A DNA stretch of 64,000 nucleotides, taken from contig CM018052.1 of NCBI GenBank assembly GCA_008638375.1, positions 5,802,506 to 5,866,505 on the forward strand. The letters run 5' to 3'. The notes below the pieces were generated by a model. The model saw only the letters and a list, made by a program, of their open reading frames with translations, did no database searches and was not told where the DNA came from. The DNA comes from Nyssa sinensis (lineage: Eukaryota; Streptophyta; Magnoliopsida; Cornales; Nyssaceae). Each line of letters begins with the position of its first letter. Within the stretch, counting starts at the first letter, position 1. A program made the position numbers and the translations under genes. Shown here in pieces: positions 8,964 through 20,152 of this stretch.

Positions 8964-11358
8964 CCCTGAGGTCATTGCAGCTATCTCTGAATTTTTTTCT
9001 GCTAAAACCATCCTCAAAGAGCTCAATGCCACAGCCATTACCCTTGTTCCCAAGGTCCCAAATCCTTCCCATGTGCATGATTATCGCCCTGTATCCTGCT
9101 GTAACACTTTCTACAAAACCATGTCCAAAATCCTACCAAACCGGCTCTAGAAAGTCCTTCCTAGTCTCATTGATTCTTCTCAATCGGCCTTTATTCAAGG
9201 TAGGAAAAACAGTGATAACATTCTTCTTGCCCAAGCTCTCATGCATAATTACCACAAAAACTTAGGATCCCCTCGTTGCACTATGAAAGTTGATCTCAAG
9301 AAAGCCTATGATTCGGTGCGGTGGGAATTTATTATTGACACCTTGAGTATTATGGGGTTTCCTCAACTGTTTATTGATTGGATTCTCTGTTGCATCTCTA
9401 CCCCCCGCTACTCAATTGTTATTAATAGTGAGTTGGAAGGTTTTTTCCCTGGTGCTAAGGGGTTAAGGCAAGGGGACCTGTTGTCCCCCTATCTTTTTGT
9501 GCTTGCTATGGATGTGCTTTCTATGATTATTCAGCAGAAATCAGCTGTTCCTCAATTTAAGTACCACTAGAGATGCCATAAAACCAAACTGACCCACATT
9601 TGCTTTGCAGATGACATAATGCTCTTCTGTCATGGGGATTTACTTTCAGCCTCTATTCTCCAAGACGGCCTTGACACTTTCGCTTCATTCTCTGGTCTTC
9701 AACACAATGCCTCTAAAAGTAACATTTTCCTTTCGGGTGTAGATTGCAATTCAAAGCAGCATATTATTGATCAAATTGGTTTCCCTGAAGGCTCCCTCCC
9801 TATTCGTTACCTTGGAGTCCTTTGATTTCCACCAAGCTGAAAGCCCAAGATTGTAAAGCCTTGGTAAACCGCATTATTGGTAAAATTATCCTTTGGACTA
9901 ACAAATCCCTTTCATATGCAGGATGGCTTTAGCTGATTAAATCTGTGTTGTTTAGCATCCAGGTTTACTGGTCTACCCATTTCATTCTTCCAAAGAAATT
10001 GGTGCTCCAAATCGAACAAGCTATAAGAAACTTTCTCTGGAGTGGTAACCATCTCATATATTCTGGATCCAAAGTTGCTTGGAATGATGTTACCTGTCCT
10101 AGGAAGGAAGGGGGTCTTGGGCTTAAAAAACTTCTTGATTGGAATCTAGCAGCTTTTGGGAAGCTTATTTGGGCTTTCTTCCAAAACCCTTCTACCTCTC
10201 CCTGGGTTCTCTGGATTCGCAGTAATCTTCTTAAAGGTAAAAGCTTCTGGGAGGTGAAATGTCCCCAATCTTGCTTGTGGGCTTGGAGAAAACTGCTTAA
10301 ATTCAGGCCCTTGTTCAAACCTCACATTAAGTTGGTTGTTGGCAATGGTTGCTTTGCGTCTCTTTGGTTTGACTATTGGCTTCCTAACGGTTCCATTTAT
10401 GACAACATGGGGGAGCGGGTTATTTATGATTATGGGCTTGGAAGATATGCTAAAGTCGATTCCATCATTCAAGATAGCCATTGGAATTGGCCTATAGCTC
10501 ACTCTCCCTCACCTGATTGAGCTGAAAAATGGCATGCTGCCAAATCTTCTTCCTTCTCCCCATATGGAAGATAAGGCCTCCTGGATGCCTTCCTCTAATG
10601 GGGATTTTTCCATCAGTTCAGCTTGGGATAGTCTGAGAATCCATAAAGCCCAGGTTCATTGGTGGAAGCTTGATTGGCAACCTAAAGCCATTCCCCGTGC
10701 CGGATTTATTCTATGGATGGCCATTTGGAACAGTCTCAGGACTAAAGACCATCTTTTCTCTACTAATCTTGGTCATGATCCTAAATGTCTTTTTTATGTG
10801 CAAGACCCGGAGAGTCATTCTCACATCTTCTTCTCCTGTCCGTTCACTTCCTCCATCTGGTCCCACATGCTCTCCTTCAGTGGTTTTTATTGCCCCCTTG
10901 GCGACTGGCAGCAGATTGTTCAATGGGCTAACAATACTTTCAAAGGCAAAAAGTTCTCCTCTATTATTGGAAAGCTCACCCTAGCTTGCACGGTTTATAT
11001 CATTTGGAGAAAAAGGAATAGCAGATTGTTCACTAATGAGAAGAAAACTCCTCCAGCCATAATTTCCCAAATCAAGGAAATGCTCAAGGGCAAGCTCACT
11101 ACCTCAAAAGGGATAAGGAACTCTACCTCAAATAGACATCTTCAATGTGTATGGTCTCTTCCGTAGCATCTTTTCAGTGTAATGGTTTTGTTGTTCTGTA
11201 GCTTTGGGATGGGTGTAATGTTTTGTTTTGTTCTGTAGCTTTGGGTTGGGAGCTCTTTTGCCTGTAGAAGTTCTTCCTTCCCTCTAGCTAGGGTATGCCC
11301 TCTTGTTTTTGTATCTTTTTCTTTCCTTTTTTTTAATAAATTTTACTTACCAAAAAAA
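8964..11358 (+). mobile_element. LINE1: 5'-truncated L1-type LINE
   Basis: Starts inside ORF2 just upstream of the RT domain and runs through RT, thumb and zf-RVT regions to a 3' UTR and a short A-run after TTTTACTTACC. A 7-bp AAGTTTA occurs on both sides (8957-8963 and 11359-11365), fitting a target duplication from target-primed insertion. 5' truncation is the usual result of incomplete LINE reverse transcription. Its nearest relative in the window is LINE2. Confidence 0.85.
8990..11166 (+). pseudogene. LINE1 ORF2 remnant: RT and zf-RVT
   Basis: Reading blocks at 9241-9570, 9619-9825, 9945-10520 and 10534-11166 carry successive parts of ORF2. The first has KVDLKKAYDSVRWEF with the catalytic Asp and GAKGLRQGDLLSPYLF. 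FADDIMLFCHGD, with both catalytic Asp residues, lies across the gap at about 9604-9640. The last block has GFILWMAIWNSLRTKDHLF and a Cys/His-rich ESHSHIFFSCPF, the zf-RVT domain found at the end of plant L1 ORF2. Stops and frame changes separate the blocks, for instance TAG at 9568-9570. The protein would nick target DNA and copy LINE RNA, but this copy lacks the endonuclease and is broken. Confidence 0.88.
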
Positions 11359-12887
11359 AAGTTTAAAATGAAAAATGTTGTTAAAATATTCTGAATTTGC
11401 ATATTCCAAGTATTTGAAGACTCTATCATGAAGCCATGAACATCGTGTTTTAAATGTTTAGAAAACATTTATTTGAAGAAGTCATATTTTTAAATGCTTA
11501 TGAAAAGCATCCATTTAAAGAAGTTATGTGATAAATACTTTTAAATGCAACTACAAGAGGCCATGTTTTCATGCTTTTAAATAGCATCTACTTGTAAATG
11601 TTTTATAACTCTTGTTGCCACTGGTAATGCAAGATAAAAGGTGCATAAGCACTAAGTTTGATTTTGGGTTCTTCGGAACTCAATTGACGTGAAGAATGCC
11701 AGGTAGCAAGATTTATCCCCAGGCATGAGATTTCCCCAAGAAGTAAAACTGGAATCTGGTTCAAAACAGGTTCTACTAATTAAAGTGAAAAGATGAGACG
11801 TTTAGAAATGGTAGCAAGTTTATCCCTCCATTCCTAAATGTATTATATATGTGTTGATTTCATGAACTAAAGTTTTCATAAGAAATGGCAGAAGATTTTT
11901 CAAATCCCTTTCACATGAAGAAGTATTGGATTTAAAGGAATGATCCGGTTTGAAAATAAAAGGTCATACCCTCATGTTTACAAGAAGAAAGATTTTTATT
12001 CATCCTATTGAGAAGCAAAAGATTTAAACTCTTTTGGTCACATTGGCCACCACATACATGTTTACAAGTTTACATTGCATATATCTTACTCGAGTGCTTT
12101 AAACGCCTATGTTATATGTTTTGAAGATTCTTACACTTTGTATACGTGAAATATATGTTTTACTCGAATGCTTTAAATTCCTTCGTGTTACTTGTTTTGA
12201 AGTTTCCTATACTCTATTTGAAGAAGTACATGTTTTGCTTGAATACCCTGAATGTTTCAAAGCTATTTGTTTAAAAGAATTCCTATATTCTTGTTTGAAG
12301 TATGCAAACAATTGGTAGTGAATGTTTTATAAACTCTTTTATACTAACCATTACCAATTGAAAACCCATGACAAATGCTGGAATTACTCACAAGATTAGT
12401 TTAACTTACCCGGATTTATCCGACCCACATTACGGGTAACTGAAAGCAAATTCTGACTTTTGATGATGAAGATGGTTAGAGCTTTGCCCATTTTGAGGAA
12501 GGGCGTAGGAAGCTCCTTACAGGACTAGTAGTTTTTGGGAAGCACTAAGGACTTATATTTAGTCACTTTTTGTTATAGAAGATATTTAAATGTTATGTAA
12601 CTAAGTCCTGAGGGACAACTGAAAATGTATTGTTTATAAAGTCTTAAAATTTTTATTATGCTCTGCATGTATAATCATGTGTACCGTTCTGAAGAGCGGC
12701 AGTACTGGGCGGATGTGCAGAAAATTTAAAAGAAGAAAAGAAAAGAAAAAGTTTTTCATGCTTCCGCAAACACAGGCCGCATCGCCATCCAATACCGTCG
12801 CTTATGTGAGCCTTACCGGATGGCCCCCGACTAAAGGGTGGCGGTCGCTATACGGGATCCGCACAGGGTGGGTTTCGGATCGTGACA
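11359..12887 (+). mobile_element. LTR-A, second part, with the LTR 3' end
   Basis: Continues LTR-A after LINE1 and ends at 12887 with CGCACAGGGTGGGTTTCGG followed by ATCGTGACA, the shared 3' end of these LTRs. It contains the right copy of the 893-bp direct repeat (11639-12531). The stretch 12532-12887 follows the repeat and is the part missing from the left copy. No gene is present. Confidence 0.8.
11639..12531 (+). repeat. Right copy of the 893-bp direct repeat
   Basis: Matches 1-893 with about five transition differences and no gaps. After 12531 this copy continues as ordinary LTR-A, whereas the left copy runs into Tat DNA. This makes the right copy the ancestral context and the left joint the new one. 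Confidence 0.9.
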
Positions 12888-13687
12888 ATTTGCATTTCCA
12901 ATTTCAATTTTCTAGTCTTGTAACCAAATAACGAAAATCCATTTAAAAATTAGATTTTAAACAACATAGTTTAGGAACCCGTTTTTGCATTTGGTCTGGT
13001 TCTGACCTGACCCGATCCAGTTCTAGCCTAACAGACCCGTCTTCCCCACAACGTTCTGGTCATTGCTCCGGCGTTGTCTCCGGCACTGGCACAAGAAACT
13101 GCAATTATTTTTCTTCATTTTTCTCCCTACTTTCACGTTAGTTTTTATGAATTTTTACACCAATTTAATCCTAAACATCTATTAAATCATTTAGGATCAT
13201 TTGGAACCTCAAAATGCACAATTTTCCCGACACCCATGTACTATTCTGGCCATGCATCGGTGAGCTCTAAAATGGTCATTTCTGGACCATTTGCTATGAT
13301 TCCAATTGTTTTGGAATCCTGGCACCATTTCCTATCTTGTTACAACATTCACAAACTCAGGTTTAGATTGACTTTAGTTTTTGCCCATTTTTAACAGTGA
13401 GTTACAGAGATAATTCCTTAGGTTTCCTTTAGTTTTCTTTCAAGTTTTCCCTACAGATTTTAAGTCCTACTTCTCTACAGAGCACAAGAGGAGGACTTGA
13501 CACATACCTTGGTCTCAGGCTCAGCTTCCTGAAGCTTCATCTCCCTCCATCCGTGGATGGTCCCTCTGCTATAGCAGCCACTTACAGTTTTCCTTTCTCT
13601 CTTACTTCTTCTTTCTCTCTTCGGTCTCTTTCTCACCCTCCTTTTTCTTGTTTCAAGAGTAGGTTGCTTACAAGTTGGCTATATGCA

Positions 13688-13688
<1 letters not shown>

Positions 13689-13726
<38 letters not shown>

Positions 13727-13740
13727 ATATATATATATAT
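13689..13740. repeat. ATCT microsatellite with TA tail
   Basis: About nine tetranucleotide units of ATCT followed directly by a TA run. Likely polymorphic in length. Confidence 0.95.
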
Positions 13741-13896
13741 ACATGTAGATGAGTCTAGAAATCCCTAGCTTTCCCCCATAGTCGGCTAGGGCAGTTCGTT
13801 AGAAGCTTCATGCTAGAAGCTTCTCATGCACCAACTCTTGTTATATAATCCGGGATCTAAAAGCTTCAGGCTTCTTACTTTTGTTCTCCTACTTCA

Positions 13897-13912
<16 letters not shown>

Positions 13913-13956
<44 letters not shown>
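13913..13956. repeat. TA dinucleotide repeat
   Basis: About 22 uninterrupted TA units, 80 bp before the LINE2 5' end. Confidence 0.95.
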
Positions 13957-13959
<3 letters not shown>

Positions 13960-14102
13960 CATGGTCTTCCAATGGCAACCCACAGAAAACACATTTCACT
14001 TCAAGGTCTGATCTAAACTGTAAAAGATTTTATGATGGCTTCTAGAGAGAAGGGAGAGCTTCTCTCTCTAGGATTTTTCTAATCCTTCTCTTCTCTTGCA
14101 CA

Positions 14103-16571
14103 ATGCTGTTAATGGCTTCGATTCAATCTTTTCGTGATATTCTCTATGATCCCCAAGCTTCATCCGTAACTTCCTCATCCCCCCATGCAAAGGATCCGAG
14201 TCCCATTGATACCAGCTTTTCCATGTCTTCTATATCTTCATGCCAGGGTATGGGTAAAAGCTCTTGTCACAAAAGTTGTTCTGGTCCAGTGGAGTGTGTG
14301 CATGGTCACTGTGCTAATGATGCTGCCACCAGGGATATGTGTCGGCAGCAACCTTCACTTGTTATCTCAAATGCAGGTCCTGGCATCCCCTCCAAAGCTC
14401 CAACTAAAATCCAACGGCCTGAACAGAATCATACTTCTCTATCCAGGGCAAATGGCGTAGAGCAAGGGGAGTTCATTCCACAAGTTGCCCTTGATCTGGA
14501 AAATGATTATGGGGGCTTCTCTTCTGATTGCTCCTTCATGAGAGAGCACCAAGTTCTCAAGCCCAGTGGTTCCAACAGCTACGGTGTTCATGGAAGAGGT
14601 CAGGCGGCGCGTGGCTCATCCCCAATATGCAGTAAGAGTGGGATAGCTCAGCATTCGACCCAAGCAGGCCATGCGTCAACCAATGAGACAAGCAGAATTA
14701 ATCCAACGGCTAGGAATTATTTTATTCCAACGGGTGGAAAAGCTAATACTGATATGCTTAGTATATCAGTTCCCACTACTGCTGACATTGCCTCCATCTC
14801 TCAGAATATTACCCATCTTAGTGCTAGACGGACTGATCTAGGTGTCAACGTGTCACCTCTTGAGACAAGGAGACCTGATCCTAAGGCTGGAGATTATGGC
14901 TATCAAATAGCAGGTGCAGGTGGTGGTAACGTGCAAACAGTTCCTGCTGCTACTCCAAATGGTAATGCAGACTCCTATGCTGTTGCCTCTACTCATTGCC
15001 CCCACTATTCCTTGCTAAAAACATCGGGGCCCACATCCTGTTCTCCCTCTTTGCCTATTCCCAGTGCCAATACTTTGTCCCATGCAAGTTCAGAGATAGC
15101 TAAATCTGACATCATCCATGTTGAAGCTGTTGGCCCTCTGCACGCCGATGCTAGTTCCCCGGCATTGCAGAGCCTGGACTCTCCCGTTGCTAATACAACC
15201 ACCATCCCCTCATGGTCTTCCCTTTTCCAAAAACCTGCTCCTCTCAAAAAATTTCACTTGGAATTCAAGCCACCCCAAATTGAGGGTGAAAGAATCACAG
15301 TCCAGCCTCCATTGGAAGTTGTTCAAGCAGGTATTTTAGGTTGGGAGAATACCTTGGTAGGTTATTTTCTTGACAAGAAAATGCCTTTTCTCTGGATTAA
15401 AAAAATGGTGGAAAAGCTCTGGAACAAAGATGGCTTAAATGAAGTTCTTACCAATGGAAATGGGTTCTTCTTCTTCAAATTCGATTCCTTGCATGCCATT
15501 AATTCTATTCTTGAAAGTGGTCACTGGCACTTCTCTGGCCGGCACATCATTCTTCAAAAATGGCACCCTGGCATGACTCTATCCAAGAAGGATGTAGCTA
15601 AAATCCCTGTTTGGGTAAAATTCTTCAACATCCCTTATGAGCTCTGGACAGCTCAAGGCCTTAGCTATGTTGCCAGTGCCATTGGAAGACCCCTTTATGC
15701 AGATTCCCATACGGAAGATCAGACCAGAATCAGTTATGCAAGAATCTGCGTTGAGGTGGATGCTACCAAAGACCTCCCTGATTCTTTTGATATAATGTTA
15801 TCAAACTCAAAAGTGGAAATCCTTGTTGAATATCAATGGCTCCCTTCAATGTGCACTCACTGCCGTATATTTGGCCACCGGCTTGCTAATTGCCCTTCCT
15901 TCAAAACAGAAAATGAGATACCCAACAACTGTCCTACCTTAGCCGTAAGGAAATCCAGCACTAGTGAATGGCGCATTGTTTCTGGCAAAGGTAAAGCTAT
16001 CCTTAGTGATGGAAAAATCCCTGAAGATGTACTCTCTATTGATCCAAATCAGTCTAAATCATGCCTTGTAGGGCTGCGGCCAGAAATGCCGCACCCAGGT
16101 CCTTCTAATGACGGTGTAACATCTGTCCCAAATCAGTCCATCACTTGTTGCGATGGGCTGCAGCCTGATATGCCTCAGTTAGAACCTCCTAACGTCAATA
16201 CAACAGCTGAGAGCCCTGCCCTTAAGCAACTTGGCCCTCACAAATCTGCTACCAGTTCTGCGTTGGAAATTGCTAAGCCTTTGGTCTAGTCTCCTCTCCC
16301 CTCCCTTCAATCTGATGACAAGGATTTACTATCCCCAAATGATTCAACTCCCTGTTATCTTCAAGCGGTCAGCAACTTAGGTGAGATAAGCAGCTCAACA
16401 TCTATAGCTTCTCTTGATTCTAATTCCCTTGTGGACAAAATTGCTAGAGTTGATGAAGCTGATATTGGTAGCAGTTTCACCAGAAATCAGCTCAAAAAAC
16501 AAAGGCAAAAGAAGAAAGTTTCTAAAACCATAGGAACAGCAAGTTCCGGCCCCCTAACATTTTCTCAATGA
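14103..16571 (+). CDS. LINE2 ORF1: DUF4283 and CCHC nucleic-acid binding protein, one internal stop
   Basis: Open for 728 codons to a TAG at 16287-16289; the same frame then stays open to a TGA at 16569-16571, so the TAG looks like a later mutation. Residues 1-370 are a Ser/Thr/Pro-rich linker with two related units (SRINPTARNYFIPTGGKANT and RRPDPKAGDYGYQIAG). About 380-560 is the DUF4283 domain (ILGWENTLVGYFLDKKM onward) and about 584-597 the knuckle CTHCRIFGHRLANC. This protein family is thought to coat LINE RNA in the retrotransposition particle. The extended stop overlaps the ORF2 start as ATGA. The start is the first ATG after the 5' UTR. Confidence 0.85.
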
Positions 16572-17890
16572 ACTTTGCATGTTGGAATATCAGGGGTATG
16601 AACAACCCCTCAAAACAGCGTGAAGTCCGTATGTTTGCTCGTGACCATTCTATTTGTTTTCTTGGTTTAGTTGAGACAAAAATTAAGGAAGCTGCCAAGG
16701 ATATTACTGCTAATTCCCTCATTCCTAGATGGTCCTTTTTGCACAATTATTCCCATTCAGCTTCTGGCCGGATTTGGATTGGTTGGAATAATGCTATGCT
16801 TCAGATTAACTCCTCGTGTGCTACCAGTCAAGCCATTCATTGTAACATTACAATTCGTGACACCAAATCCACCATGCTCATTTCAGTTATTTACGGCTCT
16901 AACTCCTCTCTCCAAAGAAATGATTTATGGCGTGATATCCATCACCAAGCAGCTATCTCCAAGGGTCTCCCCTGGCTTATTTTGGGCGATTTCAATGCTA
17001 TCCGTTTTCCCTATGAAAGAAGAGGAGGCAATGGCGATTGGCCCCCTGTTATGAATGACTGTAACACTTGTTTTTTGAATGCTGAGCTTGAGGATCTGAG
17101 ATTTTCTGGGCGTTTCTTTACATGGTCTAACGGTCAAGCTGCCCCCCACACTATCCACAGGAAGATTGATAGAGCTTTAGTTAATCAGGACTGGCTATCT
17201 GCTCTTCCTTCTGCTGAAGCTGAATTCCTCCCTCCTGGCCTCTCTGACCATTCCCCTATTATTGTCAGATCTGGCATAGCTTTCAAGAAGTGTAAAATTC
17301 CCTTCAAATTTTTCAATTTCTGGGCCTATTATGATGATTTCCTGCCTACTGTTGAGCAAGCCTGGCACGCTAACTTTCAAGGTACTGCCATGTTTATTTG
17401 CTGCCAAAAGCTTAAGAAGGTGAAATATGCTCTTAAGGCTTTCAATCAGCAAAGATTCAAGAACATCTCCTCCCGTGTTCAAGAAGCCCGTAACAAGCTC
17501 TATGACATCCAATCTCTCCTTGATAGTGATCCTGGGAATGAGAGCCTCCTTCTGGAGGAAAAGGAAGCTCATCACACTTTTCATTCCCTTCTTAGCAGTG
17601 AAGAAAGTCTCGCTAAGCAAAAATCCCGTATTCAATGGCTTTCTGAAGGGGACCAAAACACCTCCTTTTTCTTCAAATCTGTGAATAACAGGAGGAACCG
17701 CACTAAGATCCTTAGTCTCCTTGATACAAACGGTCGCAGAATTGATGATATCAAAGAGGTCAAATCCTCCATTGTTGATTTTTACCATGATCTCCTTGGA
17801 ACTCCTAGTCCCATTCTCTACCCAGGTAAGCAAGCTCTTGCTAACTTTATCCCTAAGCGCCTTCATTCTGATTTCTTTAATGTCCTTTAA
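16568..17890 (+). CDS. LINE2 ORF2 N-terminal part: AP-type endonuclease
   Basis: A 440-codon open block starting MNFACWNIRGMNNPSKQREV, the usual start of plant L1 ORF2. Endonuclease motifs are intact: LVETK (metal-binding Glu), WLILGDFNAIR, RKIDRALVN and LSDHSPIIV. The rest, about residues 250-440, is the linker to RT. The enzyme nicks target DNA to prime reverse transcription. A TAA at 17888-17890 ends the block just before the RT domain, where relatives read straight on. This is therefore a truncated product if it is made at all. Confidence 0.88.
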   Translation: MNFACWNIRGMNNPSKQREVRMFARDHSICFLGLVETKIKEAAKDITANSLIPRWSFLHNYSHSASGRIWIGWNNAMLQINSSCATSQAIHCNITIRDTKSTMLISVIYGSNSSLQRNDLWRDIHHQAAISKGLPWLILGDFNAIRFPYERRGGNGDWPPVMNDCNTCFLNAELEDLRFSGRFFTWSNGQAAPHTIHRKIDRALVNQDWLSALPSAEAEFLPPGLSDHSPIIVRSGIAFKKCKIPFKFFNFWAYYDDFLPTVEQAWHANFQGTAMFICCQKLKKVKYALKAFNQQRFKNISSRVQEARNKLYDIQSLLDSDPGNESLLLEEKEAHHTFHSLLSSEESLAKQKSRIQWLSEGDQNTSFFFKSVNNRRNRTKILSLLDTNGRRIDDIKEVKSSIVDFYHDLLGTPSPILYPGKQALANFIPKRLHSDFFNVL

Positions 17891-19554
17891 TCCCCTGTCT
17901 CTGAGCAAGAAATCCAAGATGCTCTCTTTAGCCTTCCCCCTAACAAAGCCCCTGGCCCGACGGCTTTAATAGCTTCTTTTTTCAAAAATCCTGGAATATC
18001 ATTAAACCTGAAGTTATTGTAGCTATCTCTGAATTTTTTTCCTCTAAATCCATCCTTAAAGAGATGAATGCCACAGCTATCGCCCTTGTCCCCAAAGTCC
18101 CTAACCCCTCTTTTGTCCATGATTTTAGGCCTATTTCTGGCTGTAACACCCTTTACAAAACCATTTCCAAAATTCTAGCCAACCGTCTCAAGAAAGTTCT
18201 TCCTAGCCTCATAGATCCTTCTCAATCTGCTTTTATTCAAGGCAGGAATATCAGTGACAACATCCTTCTAGCCCAAGAGCTTATGCATAATTACCACAAG
18301 GACACTGGTTCTCCCCGTTGCACTATGAAAGTTGATCTTAAGAAAGCATTTGATTCAGTGCGGTGGGAATTCATTACTGACACTTTGAGCATAATGGGAT
18401 TTCCCCAGCTTTTTATCAACTGGATTTTTTGCTGCATCTCTACTCCTCGTTTCTCAGTTGTCATTAATGGTGAGTTGGAAGGTTATTTTCCCGGGGCTAA
18501 GGGATTAAGGCAAGGAGACCCTCTTTCCCCCATCTCTTTGTGATTGCAATGGATGTCCTCTCTTTGATTCTCCATCAAATGTCGGTTGAATCCCAGTTTA
18601 AGTACCATTGGAGATGCCATAAGTCCAAGCTTACCCATCTCTGTTTTGCTGACGACATCATGCTTTTCTGTCATGGGGATCTTGCCACTACCTCTATCCT
18701 TAAGCAAGGGCTTGACACTTTTGCCTCCTTCTCTGGCCTTCTGCACAATGCCTCCAAAAGCAACATTTTCCTTTCAGGTGTGGATTCCAACCTCAAGCAG
18801 CTCATCGTTGCTCAAGTTGGTTTTCCTGGAGGCTCCCTCCCTATCCGTTACCTTGGAGTGCCTTTGATTTCTACCAAGATGAAAGCCCAGGATTGCAAAT
18901 CTTTAGTGATCGCATTATTGGTAAGATCACTCACTGGGCCACTAAATCTCTTTCCTATGCAGGTCGTGTCCAGCTGATCCGGTCTGTCCTTTTTAGCATT
19001 CAAGTTTTCTGGTCTTCTCACATCATCCTCCTTAAAAAGGTGGTAAATCAGATAGAGCAAGCCATGAGATCCTTTCCCTGGAGTGGCAACCATCTCATAT
19101 TTTCTGGTTCCAAAGTTGCTTGGGAGGATGTTTCTTGCCCTAAAAATGAAGGCGGTCTTGGTATTAAGAGGCTTGTTGATTGGAACCTAGCTGCTTTGGG
19201 TAAACTCATTTGGGCTCTATTTCAAAATCCCTCTAAATCCCTTTGGGTTCAGTGGATTCGTAGCAACCTTCTTAAAGGCAAAAGCTTCTGGGAAATCAAA
19301 TGTCCCCAATCTTGCTCGTGGGCTTGGAGGAAAATGATCAAATTCCGCCCGTTATTCAAACCTCACATCAAAATTGTCATTGGAAATGGGTGTTTTGCCT
19401 CTCTCTGGTTTGACTATTGGCTCCCTACTGGCCCCATCTATGATAATATGGGAGAAAGAGTTATATATGATTCGGGTCTTGGTAGAAAAGCTACAGTGAG
19501 TAACATTATTCTTGGAACTCATTGGAACTGGCCCATTGCTAATTCTCCCCACTT
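17891..19554 (+). pseudogene. LINE2 ORF2 RT region, frameshifted
   Basis: RT sequence resumes after the stop with SPVSEQEIQDALF, then falls out of frame near 17957. The block 18064-18543 has VPKVPNPSFVHDFRPISG, FIQGRNISDNILLAQEL, KVDLKKAFDSVRWEF and GAKGLRQGDPLSP. After another one-base change near 18530, block 18540-18977 has HLCFADDIMLFCHGD with both catalytic Asp residues and IRYLGVPL. After a change near 18905, block 18893-19621 carries the post-RT region up to NWPIANSPHL, where LINE sequence ends. The frame changes look like single-base losses. The catalytic residues are present but no continuous protein is encoded. Confidence 0.9.
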
Positions 19555-20152
19555 GGTAGGGCAACTTTTATTGGTCAAATTTTTCGGCTGCTTACCAATT
19601 GTTCTAGCAGCTTTTTCATGAATCTATATTCATCTATATATAGATATATATATATATAGATAGAGATATACATATATATATATATACATATTTTCATTTA
19701 TTACCTAGTAGGTAGGTATACCCTGTACACATGTATACGTCGAACATCTTTTTTCAATGTATATATTACCGTCTTTTATATTATTTGATTCCATAAAATA
19801 TCACCTTATGAATGCGAGCAAATGTGGTATAAAATTGAGATTCGGTATTACCGTTATTCATGTTGCTGACATTGGGTTCCCATTAGTGCTTTATTCTAGA
19901 TTCATAGTATTTCTATAATTAATTCCTGTATCGGTCCCATATGTCCCTCTCATTGCTCAATTGACCGGGTTGTCAATTTCTCGAGTATGCACCATTTTTG
20001 GTGTTTTTGGGTTAATCTCGTATTTTAGGATAATAAATCCCGTTATAGCTTACTGTATTCTGAGCTATTTCAAATCATTAACGTCACAGAAACTATTTTT
20101 ATTAGGTCAGGATACAGTCTGTATCATGTCAAATTTTTGGGGTATTACAAAT
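19555..20152 (-). mobile_element. 5' portion of a minus-strand LTR
   Basis: On the minus strand the piece starts TGTAATACCCCAAAAATTTG at 20152, the usual LTR start, and resembles the start of the solo LTR ending at 40818 (shared spaced blocks around TTTCTCGAGTATGC and AATCCCGTTATAGCTTACTG). Its other end abuts the broken LINE2. It includes TA-rich repeats at 19640-19690. No gene. Confidence 0.7.

Larger units (their letters stand above)
12888..14034 (-). repeat. Minus-strand LTR remnant with simple repeats
   Basis: No gene. The composition resembles a long LTR read backwards: a GACCTGACCCGATCC-type GC block near 13000-13040, pyrimidine-rich stretches at 13570-13660 and TA-rich DNA. It holds an ATCT microsatellite (about 13689-13725) and a TA run (about 13913-13956). 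It may be the same LTR as 19555-20152, with LINE2 between, but no target duplication proves this. Confidence 0.45.
14035..19554 (+). mobile_element. LINE2: near full-length L1-type LINE, 3' end lost
   Basis: Has the 5' end shared with LINE6 (ATGGCTTCTAGAGAG versus ATGGCCTCTAGAGAG), a short pyrimidine-rich 5' UTR, ORF1, ORF2 endonuclease, RT and the region before zf-RVT. It then stops at about 19554, where an LTR remnant begins, so the zf-RVT domain, 3' UTR and A-tail are missing. ORF2 has several frame changes and cannot be active. It is the best reference copy for the family in this window. Confidence 0.88.

Noticed and set aside
17195..17917. 240-residue minus-strand ORF
   Set aside because: Shadow of the LINE2 endonuclease and linker region, which carries clear motifs on the plus strand.
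12888..20152. One LTR cleanly split by LINE2 insertion
   Set aside because: The flanking LTR pieces share orientation, but LINE2 lacks its 3' end and A-tail and no target duplication joins the pieces, so a simple insertion is not supported.
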